Shown: positions 1 to 10,649, counted from the stretch's first letter. The stretch is 39,448 nucleotides of DNA from Nemertoderma westbladi (GCA_032718475.1 JAUCBJ010007181.1:1-39448); one strand, 5' to 3'. The notes: generated by a model from the sequence alone, not told the origin. Translations and numbers: made by a program.

Positions 1-134
1 GCGCATGGACTGGCTTCGGCTAATGTTTTTGGTTTGTTTTGTATTAAATCTTATCATCTTACAAAAGGCAGATTATCAATAAAGACATATAAATTTCGGC
101 AGGTTAAACTGCTGAAGGTCTATAAAAGCGCGTA

Positions 135-415
135 CAGGACGCAATAAAAATGCATTCCTCTCCAGGGGAAATTGGACGCAAGTAACCGGTGATTAATCTA
201 AAAAATAAAACTGTAACCTGTTCTATTGTTGCTCCTTTCCTTAAATTGAGAATTTAACATTGAGGTGGGATATTAATTCGCCAAGATGGTACATATCCAA
301 TCTTGGGATATTAAGATCTTGTTGTATCAGCGAATTAACAAAATGTTAATAATTAATTAAAGTAAAGGAGCAGGTTACAGAGGTATGTTATTCTGGCCAA
401 AACAATAAACGAATG
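135..415. repeat. Dispersed repeat (palindromic copy of the 26.7-kb MITE family)
   Basis: This stretch is the reverse complement of much of 26709-26936: GGACGCAATAAAAAT, then a stretch ending in GGGGAAATTGGACGCA, the GTAACCTG..CTCCTTTCC block and the ATTAATTCGCC block. Near 364-405 the AAAGGAGCAGGTTACAG and CCAAAACAATAAAC blocks recur in the opposite orientation, so this copy is partly palindromic. It precedes the Ly6 exon and probably sits in an upstream intron. Nothing coding is visible between it and 578. Confidence 0.6.
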
Positions 416-578
416 GCAAAGGTTACAGTTTCTTTTTTGCACGAGGTGTTAAATTAAATTAAATTAATTGATAACAGTTTACAATATATTTATTGAAGAT
501 AAACCTATATCAGTTTAGTAATTGCGTACGAGTATTAATAATCACAATTTAATTCCAGCGTAAATTATTGTTTTTCAG

Positions 579-763
579 GCCGGATCTTTCTTAGACAACG
601 ATGGAGAATTGATGTACTTCCGTGGAGGATGTACGTCATCATTGATATCGGGCAGCAGTTCCAACCAACCGAGAAACGATTACTGTCGTGGTGTAGAAAT
701 CAACCAAATCAGTTACCCTTACCCAATACCAAACGACCAATGTGCCGCTAATCCACTCATGCC
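579..763 (+). CDS. Ly6/uPAR-like protein, penultimate exon (partial gene)
   Basis: Internal exon of a three-finger (Ly6/uPAR/CD59-type) surface protein. A pyrimidine-rich tract ending in CAG at 576-578 is the acceptor. The exon reads AGSFLDNDGELMYF from its first base and ends with two bases of a Pro codon before a GTTAGT donor at 764. It contributes three cysteines (GGC, DYC, DQC). Splicing to the exon at 1252 keeps frame exactly, which supports the model. The exon carrying the usual N-terminal LxCxxC and signal peptide is not visible and probably lies outside the window. The donor is weaker than consensus. Family assignment depends mostly on the next exon. Confidence 0.72.
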
Positions 764-1251
764 GTTAGTATATTTATTTAATCAACGATTGTAAAATAAC
801 AACTACAGTAAAATTTAACTTTCCATCATTAATATGTTAAATTAAATTTTATTCTATTTTCAAGTACCTATTCATTTTTCGTTTCATTCATTTTCTATTT
901 GGAAAACAAATTCAAGTGTGGGAAACTTAGAAAAATAGAGGACATTTGTTATTAAATGTTACACTTTGTTTACTGTATGTTCAATTTTCTATCTACTGTA
1001 ATTTGATGGTATAGAAAGGCCGATATTGACAGCCATTAGCGAAAGATAACTATTTTTACAACAAGCTAGACACAAACATCCCCAATCTCACTAATTATTG
1101 CAGTTCTCGCTGTAATATCTTCACCACTGCTCAAGCTGTTCAAGGACCTCAAAATGTATTCATAACTCATAAAATAATGTCCAATATATTGGCTAACTTA
1201 AACCCGATGATTTTAACAAGTAGTTTAATAATATCTATGTTGTTTCTTCAG

Positions 1252-1447
1252 GAACAACTTCGGAGGCCAGAATAATGTCAATCCAACAATGAAGACCTGT
1301 ATGACATATTGTTGCCAATCGAAACTGTGTAACAAACCGGATCTTCCGCTTCCTCTAGAAGAGTATAGGGACTCAGTGGCTACGGTGTTCCGATACCCTG
1401 CTGTAGGTCTGCTACTGATTACAGCAGTTGCAATCAGGCTCTTATAA
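1252..1447 (+). CDS. Ly6/uPAR-like GPI-anchored protein, last exon
   Basis: Terminal exon of the gene whose previous exon ends at 763. The acceptor is tttcttcag at 1243-1251. The first G completes a Pro codon, followed by 64 codons and TAA at 1445. It contains the family's C-terminal signature, Cys, then CC, then CN (TYCCQSKLCNKP). After an acidic spacer the protein ends in a hydrophobic tail (YPAVGLLLITAVAIRLL) with no charged cytoplasmic segment. That is the pattern of a GPI-attachment signal, so the mature protein is likely tethered to the outer plasma membrane. Ligand and function cannot be told from the sequence. A possible AATAAA polyadenylation signal lies near 1480. Confidence 0.8.
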
Positions 1448-2429
1448 AACATACATGTGACACTACAAACGATATTCAAATAAATTGAATTTTTTAGGCT
1501 GTATTTCTCTTTATAAATGGCGCAACCGGTTTAGTAGCGGTCATGAGCAACGTTTAATTCATAAATCGCACAGCCATAATGTTTGTGAAGCTTTCAATTG
1601 GCATATATGTCGAGTATTTTTATTATTATAATAATTATCGTTCCATTTATTTATTCTGTTCACTAAAAATGTACGCAGTACTGTAGGTTATTATGTATCC
1701 CACAAACAATGATAACGGTAGTACAGTAAGTTAGTTGTTTCAGTAATGTATTTTTTTATCAACTTCCGCGGAGTAAAGCCGAAGCTGGTAGAAGATATTA
1801 TTATCTATTATGAAGACCATGTAACTGATAGGGGAGCTTGAGGGAGGGGGGGGGGGGGGGGGGGGGGGGGGTCCAATTACAGTCTCCCACAGAACCAAAC
1901 CCACGAAACCAGATGACCTTTACCAATCTCCTGAGATAAATATTTAGGCAACTGCAAGATACCAAACATGTAGGCTAAATAGCCAATCACATAGTACAAG
2001 ACCAATGACCAATAAAGGTCATTAGGTCCCTCAGGACCTATTTGTACACACAGAACCAAACGCAGATTCCCATATAAATAATAAGCAACCACAAAGCTAA
2101 CAGTATGCAGATTGTAGACTATCACTCCAAGTACACGCCCCACACAGGCAGGGGGGACACAATATTATACCGAAAATACCAAACCCACATTGTTTTTTAC
2201 ATCTACTGGCGGGTGAGGCAGTTATATAACTGTTTACAGTCAAATAATAGAGGTAGGCCTACAATAATAGTGATGCGTAATTATTTATACCAATCCAACC
2301 AAAAGGGATACAGCTATTGAATTTATTAACAGCGTCTATTGTTTGTTGAAATGAACGGTGGATGGGTTACCGTCAGTGTTTCCGGGGTTACCGTCAGTGT
2401 TTCCGAATGTGAAATTTAAAATGTTTCTC
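1448..2429. other. Intergenic spacer with G homopolymer
   Basis: No gene is supported here. It holds a run of about 26 consecutive G bases ending at 1870 and a 21-bp direct duplication (GGTTACCGTCAGTGTTTCCG) near 2363-2406. Open frames here are short and show no recognisable protein features. Confidence 0.6.
1840..1870. repeat. Poly-G tract
   Basis: An uninterrupted G run of about 26 following GGGAGGGAGG-type sequence. It could form quadruplexes and its length may be unreliable in assembly. Confidence 0.9.
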
Positions 2430-2789
2430 ACGGAAGCTGAAAGCGTTGTGTTTCATTTCAAATTCAACTCGAGATGCAAGAAAAACTGTTGATCGAAATA
2501 AAAATAAAAAATGAATCCAATCAAATTATTCGATAAAAACGTTGAAAAAAGTTTTTTCACTCATTTCAGATTAGCGAAAATTCAATTATTCTGTCAGAGT
2601 TGTTGAGTTTTAAATGAGTTTGGAATTGCCAACGAGTCACTAATTTTGAAATTAATTAAAAATATTTTTTTAAACTAATTTCCTGGAAAGTTAGTGAAAA
2701 AAGTTCACTTATTTGTAAAAATAATAGCGAGAAAAGGCAGATTTTTCAAATGAAACTAATGAAATGTTTTGGACGCTTTCAGCCTCCGT
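2430..2789. mobile_element. MITE-like element with ~30-bp inverted ends
   Basis: The left end ACGGAAGCTGAAAGCG (2430-2445) is matched by the reverse complement of CGCTTTCAGCCTCCGT (2774-2789), with one mismatch. Similarity continues inward through a TTTCATTTCA-like block. The interior is AT-rich without coding potential, as expected of a nonautonomous element. No clear target duplication was found, so the family is unassigned. Confidence 0.55.
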
Positions 2790-3350
2790 AGCTTTTAGTT
2801 AAATATATGCGTATGTGTTATCTACCTATTAATTGTACATATTACATGTAAGTTCTGTCTTGTCGGTAATTTTATTTAAATATTAGCGTGTAGGCCTACA
2901 TACGTACAGTACACGTATGTTTTATGTTTCATTAATATATCAACTCACAAAAACATTATTAATCTCTCTTCCCAAATAATGCAAGTTTACTCATTAATTA
3001 GAAATGTGGTTGTCATAGTAAAAAGGCCTAGGTAATTTTTTGTTGCTCCACGCAGTATGCCAAACTCATTGAATCAATCACGATTCTGTACAGTAACTAC
3101 GTATTGATTTTGATATATTATTTGTAAACTGAAATATTTACATATATCCCGCCTACAACTCTTCGGAGTGCACTATGTGGGGCTACAGTAGTGATTGATT
3201 GGCCTTTTGAAAAATTCAGTGACTGTAACCCTTTTTGTCTAAAAAATGAAATAAGTGCAACGTTTTTTAGCCTTTGCGATGGTGTATGTATTTTTAAATT
3301 ATTAAATTGGGGAAGTGTAATTCACATTAGTAAATTGAAATTACAATGCT

Positions 3351-3807
3351 TATATCGTGACCAAAGAGCCAGAACAACACTCACCAAAAAATCTGGTTTC
3401 GAGAAAAATGCAAAAAACCTTCCCATTTCCCTCTATATGGATCCCGTCTCCTGATTTTTTCAAAAGAGGTCTGGGAAGATACAATGATACATTTTATAAT
3501 ATTGGCTAGCATTCAAAATTAATTTTGTTAATGAAAAAAACTGTTTTTTTCGTTATTTTCCAAAGAGGCAAAACAACACATACTGAAATTTAACATTAAC
3601 TCTAGTCTATGTGTTTTGTTTTACCTCTAACGGTTTTCTACTTTTATGTTGTGAGGGTTCTTCTGGTTTTCCATATCTCCTAAACGGACTGACATACAAG
3701 TCTAGGATTTTAACATAAGATGTAGAACGCCATCTTGAGTATTTTTTGTAAAAAAATTTTTTTTTTAATTGTGGTATGTGTTGTTCTGGCTCTATGGTCA
3801 CGATATA
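3351..3807. mobile_element. MITE, TA-bounded, ~30-bp TIRs (Tc1/mariner-like size and target)
   Basis: The terminal inverted repeats start TATATCGTGACCA and continue through AGAGCCAGAACAACAC, with a single mismatch over about 30 bp (3351-3381 against 3777-3807). Both ends read TATA, consistent with a TA target duplication as in Tc1/mariner elements. The interior has no transposase, and an internal degenerate copy of the end occurs near 3560. Family assignment rests only on the TA border and is tentative. Confidence 0.6.
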
Positions 3808-4208
3808 TTATTTGATATAATATTTTGTCAATGTATTTTTCCCGAGTATTCGCGATAAAACTCACCATTATTGAGGATTTTAGGGAAAGTATAATATTTT
3901 GTTATCAATATTGCATGGTGATGGAGTAGCAATAATTCTGTAGATTTAATTAAAATTTAGAAAAGTTAAACTCATATGGTATTTTCTCACAATTATTATT
4001 TCTTATTGTTAAATTATGCAGTAAGTCATATACGAATGATTTCCATTATAAACCTGTGTCGTTACTGTTGTAAAAATGACATGGAGTAACTGATAAATTA
4101 TGTCGTTTAGAACCAAATAATTAATTATTATTTATATAATTAGTTTCTACTTTAGCAAATTTTATGCGAAATTAAAATTTAATAATATGAAAGCCATTGT
4201 TATTCATT

Positions 4209-4898
4209 TGTGGGGCGAGCCACGCAGTCAGGGCGAGCCTTAGCGCACAATTATACTTAGTAAATAGGGCAAAATTTCATGTCTGTCAGTTCGTCTGTTT
4301 GTCAGTCCGTCTGTAATGAAAAATTCATTCGTAAATAACTTTTTGAAGATTTTAACCATTTTCAACCAAATTTTGTATGGGCGTACTAGAGAAAAAGTTC
4401 CAATATTTTTTAAAGTTACGGGCAAATAAAATACCTCTCGAACTTTTGACTCCAGATCAAATGGACTTTTTGCCAAAGTTCCCGTGCTGCGCGACGCCCC
4501 ACGAACGTGTTATATTACTCTTATTGCGGAGGATTGAAGTTTCAGCTCTATACACAAAAAATTAGTTGCGGTAGCGGAAACGGGAAACATTAAAATTACA
4601 TAAACCTTACTGTGTGACTGTTGGTTTTTATTTTTTAATTTAACCTTTTAAAATTTAATCCAAACCTTATGCTCCGAGTCCAACCTTTGCAAAATGGTGG
4701 GGTAGGCCTAGTTAGCCAAAACGTTATCATTTGTAATAAAATAATACTAGAAAGCAAGCAAGCTGGCTTGAAGGAGCCCGGGGGAAGAATCATAGCCAAG
4801 ACTATTACAAATAAACCTTGTCAGTCAGCAGTAAGTAAACTAAGCAATTGTCTAAACTGTAAGGCGTGAGGTTAGCTGACTTTGTGGCTCGCCCCACA
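4209..4898. mobile_element. MITE with 15-bp perfect TIRs (TGTGGGGCGAGCCAC)
   Basis: Perfect 15-bp inverted ends lie at 4209-4223 and 4884-4898. The interior includes a TCTGTCAGTTCGTCTG-like tract common to dispersed invertebrate repeats, and no credible gene. The same end sequence recurs at 30106-30119 inside the foldback element at 29880, so it is a family. Flanking octamers are only partly similar, so the target duplication is not certain. Confidence 0.6.
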
Positions 4899-6072
4899 TA
4901 ATAAATAATGACACTTACAAAAAAACCACTAACAAAAATATGATATGAAGCAAATAATTTTATTATCAAGCACGTTTACAAGATATAAGATACGATTACC
5001 GAATATATATAAAATAAATGCCCATGATGCACAACCAGATAAATAACAACGAATAGAGCCAAATAACAAATTTAGTTTCCTTCTATAGGTATTACCCCGT
5101 CGTCAAGCGGAATATCTCTTCCCAGTGAATCCTATATGAATATATAATAGGTACTCCTGCTAAGTTAGGCGGTAGGCCAGCGGGCTCCTTAAATACATAC
5201 AACTATTATAGGTCAACTATAAAACATTTTGCAATCCACAGTGAGTAACAACGACAATAGGACACAACACACTGCTTTGTGTAACTAAAATTCATTCTCC
5301 TGATCCACCCCCTAACATAGCAGAGTGAGTAACCTTATTGTAGATATACCCTTAGGAAGCACTGGGAGAGCAATCAGCTTATGGGGTAATAATACATTAG
5401 AAACCAACAGCTTATGTGTGAGTAAACATTGCCTTTCCTTATAGCCTACTAGTAAAACTTGGCCACCAACACGTTTTACTATGACTGTGTATAATTCTGA
5501 CATTATTAAGCCATATTTCATCATGAACACCAGCTGTTATTTTACCATTGCTTTTAATTTCGCGACAAAATAATGTCAAAAAACGAAATATATCGAATAC
5601 CACACATAGAATCGATCTGATATTTTGTAACGCGATTATGAACCACCAAAGCAATGTACTTGCAAAATTTCATCAAAATCGCCAGGCAGGAAGTGCCTGA
5701 ACCTGGATAATTATCAGTCAGTCAGTGTTATACAGTATAACCTGAGATTTTTACAGTAAGTATCCCGCTGTCGAGCGGGCTCCTAATTAACTCCCAAGAT
5801 AAGATAATTAATATTCATGATAATATATTTTTATAAGCAATAAACAAAATCATGTTAGTTGACAAGAATGCCGCCACCATCCCAAAGATAAACGAAGAAC
5901 TCTCGAGTCCAATTTTATGCCATCAATGGTTAGCTAATGTTTATATCACAATCCAATAGATTCCATTTCTGTCATATTCGATTAACTTGTAGCCCCAGGA
6001 GACATTTAGGTAGGCTATGTGTGGTAATGAGTTCTACAACAATATACTCAAATCAAAATCCATGAGAACAGA
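4899..6072. other. Spacer with degenerate repeat fragments
   Basis: No gene is supported. The CCCGCTGTCGAGCGGG hairpin followed by CTCCTAATTAA (5763-5788), and the similar AGCGGGCTCCTTAAATA near 5178-5194, look like copies of one repeat end. The sequence before the second (CAAAATTTCATCAAAATCGCC) is typical of dispersed invertebrate repeats. Boundaries are not defined. Confidence 0.4.
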
Positions 6073-7149
6073 TTATAAGTTGGTGGAGATATTATAAAGG
6101 TCTACAGCTGCCTTTTCCAATCGCTCTCGGTACTCCAACTGGTTGTAGTTGCATTGGGGAACGCCGGTGAACCCATTGCGAGCGCCGTAACACGCCGCGG
6201 CGATAACGCCGGTGGAATCGCTGTCACCTGCGTGGAACATAGAACGCGAACACAGATCGGCCCAGGTCCCGTCGTAACTAAGCAACGCATCGTACGCTAT
6301 CATCGGCGCGTCGTGACCAGAACGACCCGCCCATCCGTCCATACTCAACGACTTGTAGTAGAGGTCTCGCGTAGCTACGTCATCGTGGTTGTCAGGGAAA
6401 CACGGCCCTGATTGGTCGTCGGAGAGAATTCCTCGTTCTTGGAGGTAAAGTTTCCATTTATTCTGGAAGTAAGGCCATTCGGCGATGTTTGATTCAACCT
6501 CTAACCCAGTGGAAGTGACGTAATCCAATGCTTTAGGAATGACGTCATTAACAAGACATCGTCCCCATTCGACCAACGGTTTACCTTGTATAGCGTATGA
6601 AACAAATAGCGCGCTCGCTACCGAACCCAGATAGCCAATAGGATGATGGTGAGTCATTCTACCAGCTTCTACGCTGTATTCTATAAGAAGGTCGATATCA
6701 GACGTTCTAGAATAGCGGAGACCTATGGGCATAGAGCGCATCGCAGCCCCACATCCGGTTCCGGTAGGGGTAAATCCGATGTTCCAACCGGAAGGCTCGT
6801 CCGGCCGCAGTTGATCGGTTCCGGCTATGGAAGAAGGACCGGGTTTCCGGCCCACCATATCCGACATACATAGTTTATATTGGCGAGCGATTCGCGGTAG
6901 GATAGAATCCCTCGTCGCCCCGCCGAGAATAAGTCCGTCCGCGGTCGCCAGACTCATGACAGTGTCGTCACTAACCCGCCAATCAGGGAGCGCCACGTGT
7001 ATGCTAGCCACGCCCCCTAACCCGTTTAACTCGCTGTGTATTGTGGGACCCGATGTGCAGTACTCCCACCGCTCGTTCCGGTAGCCCAACGCGTCTCCGA
7101 CCCCGAGTAACACCATGGATGCTTTATAGCGGGTTAATAGATCCGCCAT
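6073..7149 (-). CDS. ADPRH: ADP-ribosylarginine hydrolase (ARH1 type)
   Basis: Predicted to remove ADP-ribose from arginine residues of proteins, reversing mono-ADP-ribosylation in the cytosol with Mg2+. The 358-residue product is collinear with vertebrate ADPRH, which is about the same length. It starts with an AMVLxxxGDALGY-like segment (residues 10-23). The metal-binding motifs are WRVSDDTV (57-64, Asp61/Asp62) and GDSDSTG (308-314). GRMTHHHPIGYLG (163-175) and SGHDAPMIAYDA (277-288) match conserved family segments. The start is ATG with A at -3 and G at +4. It is one uninterrupted exon, intact, GC-rich against AT-rich flanks, and lies on the same strand as DDX51 about 0.9 kb away. ARH3 or DraG-like paralogues are less likely because the ARH1-specific segments align. 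Confidence 0.95.
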   Translation of the reverse strand: MADLLTRYKASMVLLGVGDALGYRNERWEYCTSGPTIHSELNGLGGVASIHVALPDWRVSDDTVMSLATADGLILGGATRDSILPRIARQYKLCMSDMVGRKPGPSSIAGTDQLRPDEPSGWNIGFTPTGTGCGAAMRSMPIGLRYSRTSDIDLLIEYSVEAGRMTHHHPIGYLGSVASALFVSYAIQGKPLVEWGRCLVNDVIPKALDYVTSTGLEVESNIAEWPYFQNKWKLYLQERGILSDDQSGPCFPDNHDDVATRDLYYKSLSMDGWAGRSGHDAPMIAYDALLSYDGTWADLCSRSMFHAGDSDSTGVIAAACYGARNGFTGVPQCNYNQLEYRERLEKAAVDLYNISTNL

Positions 7150-8075
7150 TATATTTATTTACTTCCTTTAATTTTAATTATAAATAACACACTAAGAGAA
7201 GAAATACAATATAAACAGAAGCAGACCAAGGGCGCTAAGGATTAAGGCAACATTGAGGTGTCTTTATATCAGATAGATTGGCAGAGGAAATAGGAAGTTT
7301 TAATTTTTGTGGATTTCTGAAAAAGGGGATAGGTCGGTTTTTAGACAAATTAAAATGGCGCGAAACAATTTCAAGTGATCACAAACGTGAGTTTTTCACA
7401 ATATTTTTATATTCATTGGCTTTAATAATAAAAATAATACATCTATTTAAAGTGACCCTTTCTCTGCTAAGGTGCACCTAATTTATTTTACAGAATAAAT
7501 TATTTGAAGGCACTATCGAATTAACATGACGAGATGTTTTTAAATGTCGCTTGAATGAGTCCAAACTTGAGCAAGTCTTTAAAATGTGGGGGAGCTGTTA
7601 TATATCAGGGGCAGTGGGGGATGGGCGACGTATTTAAAATTAACCAGAACCTATTGACTTTATTGACTAATTAATAGTAGCAGATTAATTACTGAACTGA
7701 ACCTTTAATTGCACATAAACACAATAGAGGGAGTCATTGATCCCGAACTGTAATAGATCAATAATCTAGAAGTATTAGTAATAAATCTATGTCACTAAAA
7801 ATAATCGAATAACCGTATAAAAATAAACATATCCCATTAATTGAATAACTTCACTTTGTTTACTGTACCTTACCGACAACTACAGTCTGTATACTATATG
7901 CTATCTCAATCTTCAAACAAACAATTTTCGATTCGGAACATTTTGGTACTGGTGCGGAAAAAATATTATCGGACAAAAAGTTTCCCGATTCTGGTAACCG
8001 GAGGGTCATAGACACGTAAATGGTAGCTGGTAACAATAAAATATCGGCTCTCCAACGGCAAGGTAACAAATATTA
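7150..8075. other. AT-rich spacer between ADPRH and DDX51
   Basis: No convincing gene, RNA or repeat is seen. It must contain the ADPRH promoter (just above 7149) and the DDX51 3' end (below 8076). I could not identify a TATA box or polyadenylation signal with confidence. Confidence 0.5.
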
Positions 8076-9977
8076 TTACTTTTTATTACTATTAGAATGC
8101 TTTATGATCCGCGGTAGTTTACTGATAGCGGATTTAAATATCGGATAAATCTCGGCCCACAGATCGGAGTCGCGATCAACCGGAAGAGTTTCCAGCTTCG
8201 GCCTCCCTAATCCCTTAATCCGTTGCTGCAAGTCTGAACATTCCTTCCCGGTAGCCACGGTAACCGCGGTCCCGCACAGACCCTGTCGAGCCGTGCGACC
8301 CACTCTGTGTACGTAGACCTTGGCGGAGCCGGGCGGGTCGTAGGATACGACGCAATCCACCCCCGGGAGGTCCATCCCGCGCGCCAGTGAGTCCGTGCAG
8401 ACCACCGCGTCCAGCCGACCCTGTCTGAGTCGGCGCAGGGCCATCTCGCGGTCCGAGCGGCGCTCCACAGCGCTGGACAGCTGAGCGCAACGGACGCCGC
8501 TCAAACGCAGGAAGTGAAACAGTTTATTAGTTTGAGTCACCGAGTTGGTGAAACAAAGTACTTTATTAGCCTTTAATGTTCGAAGCAAATAAAGTAGAGT
8601 CGCGGGTTTTTCTGAAGCCGCGGATAAAACGAGTTTCTCTGACAACGTAGACGGAATGGCGAACTTTTCCTCGACGGAGGTCCGGCGGTTGAGACGCCCC
8701 TTAGCGGCGTATAGAACCGGTCGGAAGAGATTCAAATCCGAAAGTTTCTCCGGGTCCGAACACATTGTGGCGCTGAACAGCAGCTTCTGGAAGGGAATGA
8801 AGCATCTAGTCGCGAGTTCGACCCCAATTCGGGGAGATAGCTCGGGGCGGTTCGCCAAGGCTCGAGTCTCCAGTTGGGTCAGCCAATCCTGGAGGCCTTC
8901 GCCTATCAGACGGTCCCCTTCGTCTATAACCAGGAATCTAATATGAGTTACATCCATCCCCGCTAGGAGGTGTTCCACGAGTCTACCCGGGGTCGCCGTA
9001 ACCACGTCAACTCCTTTCAACTCCTCCCGCTCTTCCGGGAGGCTAGAGGCGCCGGTTAGCAACGCGGATCGCAGCCCCGGCGGTTGATAGAGTCGCACGA
9101 CGCGCGCCACTTGGGCCGCGAGATCCCGCGTCGGCAACACGATGAGGGCCCGGAGCCGCGGGACTAAACGACCGCGGAGGATCGATAGGATCGGGAGGCA
9201 GTACGCGAGAGTCTTCCCGCTCCCGGTGGGGGAAGAGACGCAGATGTCTGTGGGACGGAGACCCCCCATCGCGCCCACCAGCCCCAGTCGATGGCCTTCT
9301 AGGATACGCGATATGACGCCGAACTGCACGGGAAATAGCACCGATATTCCGTTGCGTGTCAACCGAAGTTTAGTTTCCTCATCGAGGAAGTCAACTTTAT
9401 CGAGAGGAACTGAATCTTCATTCAAATCTGTGCCAATTAATTTAGGGGAATTGATCCATTCGGGGCCTTTGTAAACATTAATAATATTCCTGTTTAATGT
9501 AGACCGGCTAGTCTTATTTAAATTACTAAAAAGTAAACTTGTTTTGTCAATCGTAGATTCAGTTGTTTTTGTATCATATTTAGTTATTTTTGTATCCGAT
9601 TTAGTTATTTTTGTATCCGATTTAGTTATTTTTGTATCCGATTTAGTTATTTTTGTATCCGATTTAGTTATTTTTGTATCCGATTTAGTTATTTTTGTAT
9701 CCGATTTAGTTATTTTTGTATCAGATTTAGTTATTTTTGTATCCGATTCCGATTCTATTACTTCTGCAACGTTCACCTCACGATTATCTCCATGGATTTG
9801 GGTGCCGTTTGTAAGACAAAAATCTTTCGAATGTTTACGTTTCTTTCTCACTGAAGATTTGTTTTTAATTTTCCTTTTAATTTCTTCGAGTCTTCCTTTT
9901 GTATCGACATCGTCGGGCTCTATGAAATCATCATCTTCACTTATATATCGCGTTATTCCAAACAATGGGTTTGACAT
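8076..9977 (-). CDS. DDX51: DEAD-box RNA helicase DDX51/Dbp6 type (DEGD variant)
   Basis: ATP-dependent RNA helicase expected to act in the nucleolus in large ribosomal subunit assembly, as DDX51 and yeast Dbp6 do. The protein has 633 residues from the ATG at 9977; upstream in-frame codons lack an ATG. Residues 1-170 are charged and low-complexity, with a basic patch at 35-50 and SDTKITK repeated eight times (78-133). Core motifs: FPVQFGVI (215-222), SPTGSGKT (249-256), LPTRDLA (281-287), TATPGR (327-332), VIDEGD (350-355), SAT (402-404), TDSLARGMD (528-536), YVHRVGRTARQG (555-566). RPTDICVSSPTGSGKT and the FxLVIDEGDRL context favour DDX51 over other subfamilies. Motif II has Gly for Ala. There is a single exon with no disruption. 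Confidence 0.92.
   Translation of the reverse strand: MSNPLFGITRYISEDDDFIEPDDVDTKGRLEEIKRKIKNKSSVRKKRKHSKDFCLTNGTQIHGDNREVNVAEVIESESDTKITKSDTKITKSDTKITKSDTKITKSDTKITKSDTKITKSDTKITKSDTKITKYDTKTTESTIDKTSLLFSNLNKTSRSTLNRNIINVYKGPEWINSPKLIGTDLNEDSVPLDKVDFLDEETKLRLTRNGISVLFPVQFGVISRILEGHRLGLVGAMGGLRPTDICVSSPTGSGKTLAYCLPILSILRGRLVPRLRALIVLPTRDLAAQVARVVRLYQPPGLRSALLTGASSLPEEREELKGVDVVTATPGRLVEHLLAGMDVTHIRFLVIDEGDRLIGEGLQDWLTQLETRALANRPELSPRIGVELATRCFIPFQKLLFSATMCSDPEKLSDLNLFRPVLYAAKGRLNRRTSVEEKFAIPSTLSEKLVLSAASEKPATLLYLLRTLKANKVLCFTNSVTQTNKLFHFLRLSGVRCAQLSSAVERRSDREMALRRLRQGRLDAVVCTDSLARGMDLPGVDCVVSYDPPGSAKVYVHRVGRTARQGLCGTAVTVATGKECSDLQQRIKGLGRPKLETLPVDRDSDLWAEIYPIFKSAISKLPRIIKHSNSNKK
9558..9746 (-). 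repeat. 21-bp coding minisatellite in DDX51
   Basis: Nine tandem 21-bp units encode SDTKITK eight times and then the diverged YDTKTTE. Most units are identical at the DNA level, which indicates recent expansion by slippage or unequal exchange. It lies in the predicted disordered N-terminal tail, where length change would be tolerated. Confidence 0.92.
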
Positions 9978-10649
9978 GACCACAATGGCAGCTGTTCTAT
10001 GGCTTTCGCACCTCCCTACACCCTATGCCTGTATGCAGCCAGTCTACAGCGTATGGCCTTGGCCTACAACTGCAGTACGGTACTGATCTAACTTTGTCAG
10101 TTTGAGAGATTTTCACTCAGGATTCAGAACGACTGATGATATACATATACATTATACACCAACAACACTGCAACAGGTCACAAGCAAGGCCTACTAGACT
10201 ATAAGTCTCTTCTAGTAGGCCTTGGTCACATCACAAGCGGGTTCATGGAGTACAGCTAATTTAATTGCTGAATGATTCCCGCCCCGCGGGAAATTTGAAT
10301 TTTACTTGTTTCTAATTCGGCTCTAGGCAATTGACATACCGTGATTATGATTGCGATTTAATGTGTATTTAAATTGATCGAAAATTGCTACGTGATCTGT
10401 AGCCGATCACAGCCAAAGCCGATTTTCAAAATTGACTTCCCGCGCTTACTTAAACCCACCATTTCGACGTGTTTTACAAAAAAAACACACCCCGTCACTC
10501 GATGCAGGGCACATTGTTACCCCTTATACAATTGTTTCTAGCCCAAAAATTTTAAGCGTACGCGCACCTACCCTATTTATTATAAGTGGAAAAACTGAAA
10601 TGTATAGATTCTACCGGAACGTGTTACAATGTTACAATTTTGAATAATT
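9978..10649. other. Spacer upstream of DDX51
   Basis: Contains the presumed DDX51 5' region. It includes a hairpin at about 10183-10224 (AAGGCCTACTAGA paired with TCTAGTAGGCCTT). No gene is supported in 10225-10649. Confidence 0.5.

Noticed and set aside
5-82. ATG at 5 opening a hydrophobic peptide (MDWLRLMFLVCFVLN) that resembles a signal peptide for the Ly6 gene
   Set aside because: It reaches a stop at once, any donor is weak, and joining it to 579 would leave the three-finger domain without its first LxCxxC, so it is probably chance.
6102-7084. Open frames antisense or out of frame within ADPRH, DDX51 and the TIR-HEAT gene
   Set aside because: They shadow GC-rich coding sequence and have arginine/proline-rich compositions with no recognisable motifs.
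9978-9983. A DDX51 start two codons upstream at GTG
   Set aside because: Eukaryotic initiation at the ATG at 9977 is adequate and has a good context; there is no reason for a GTG start.
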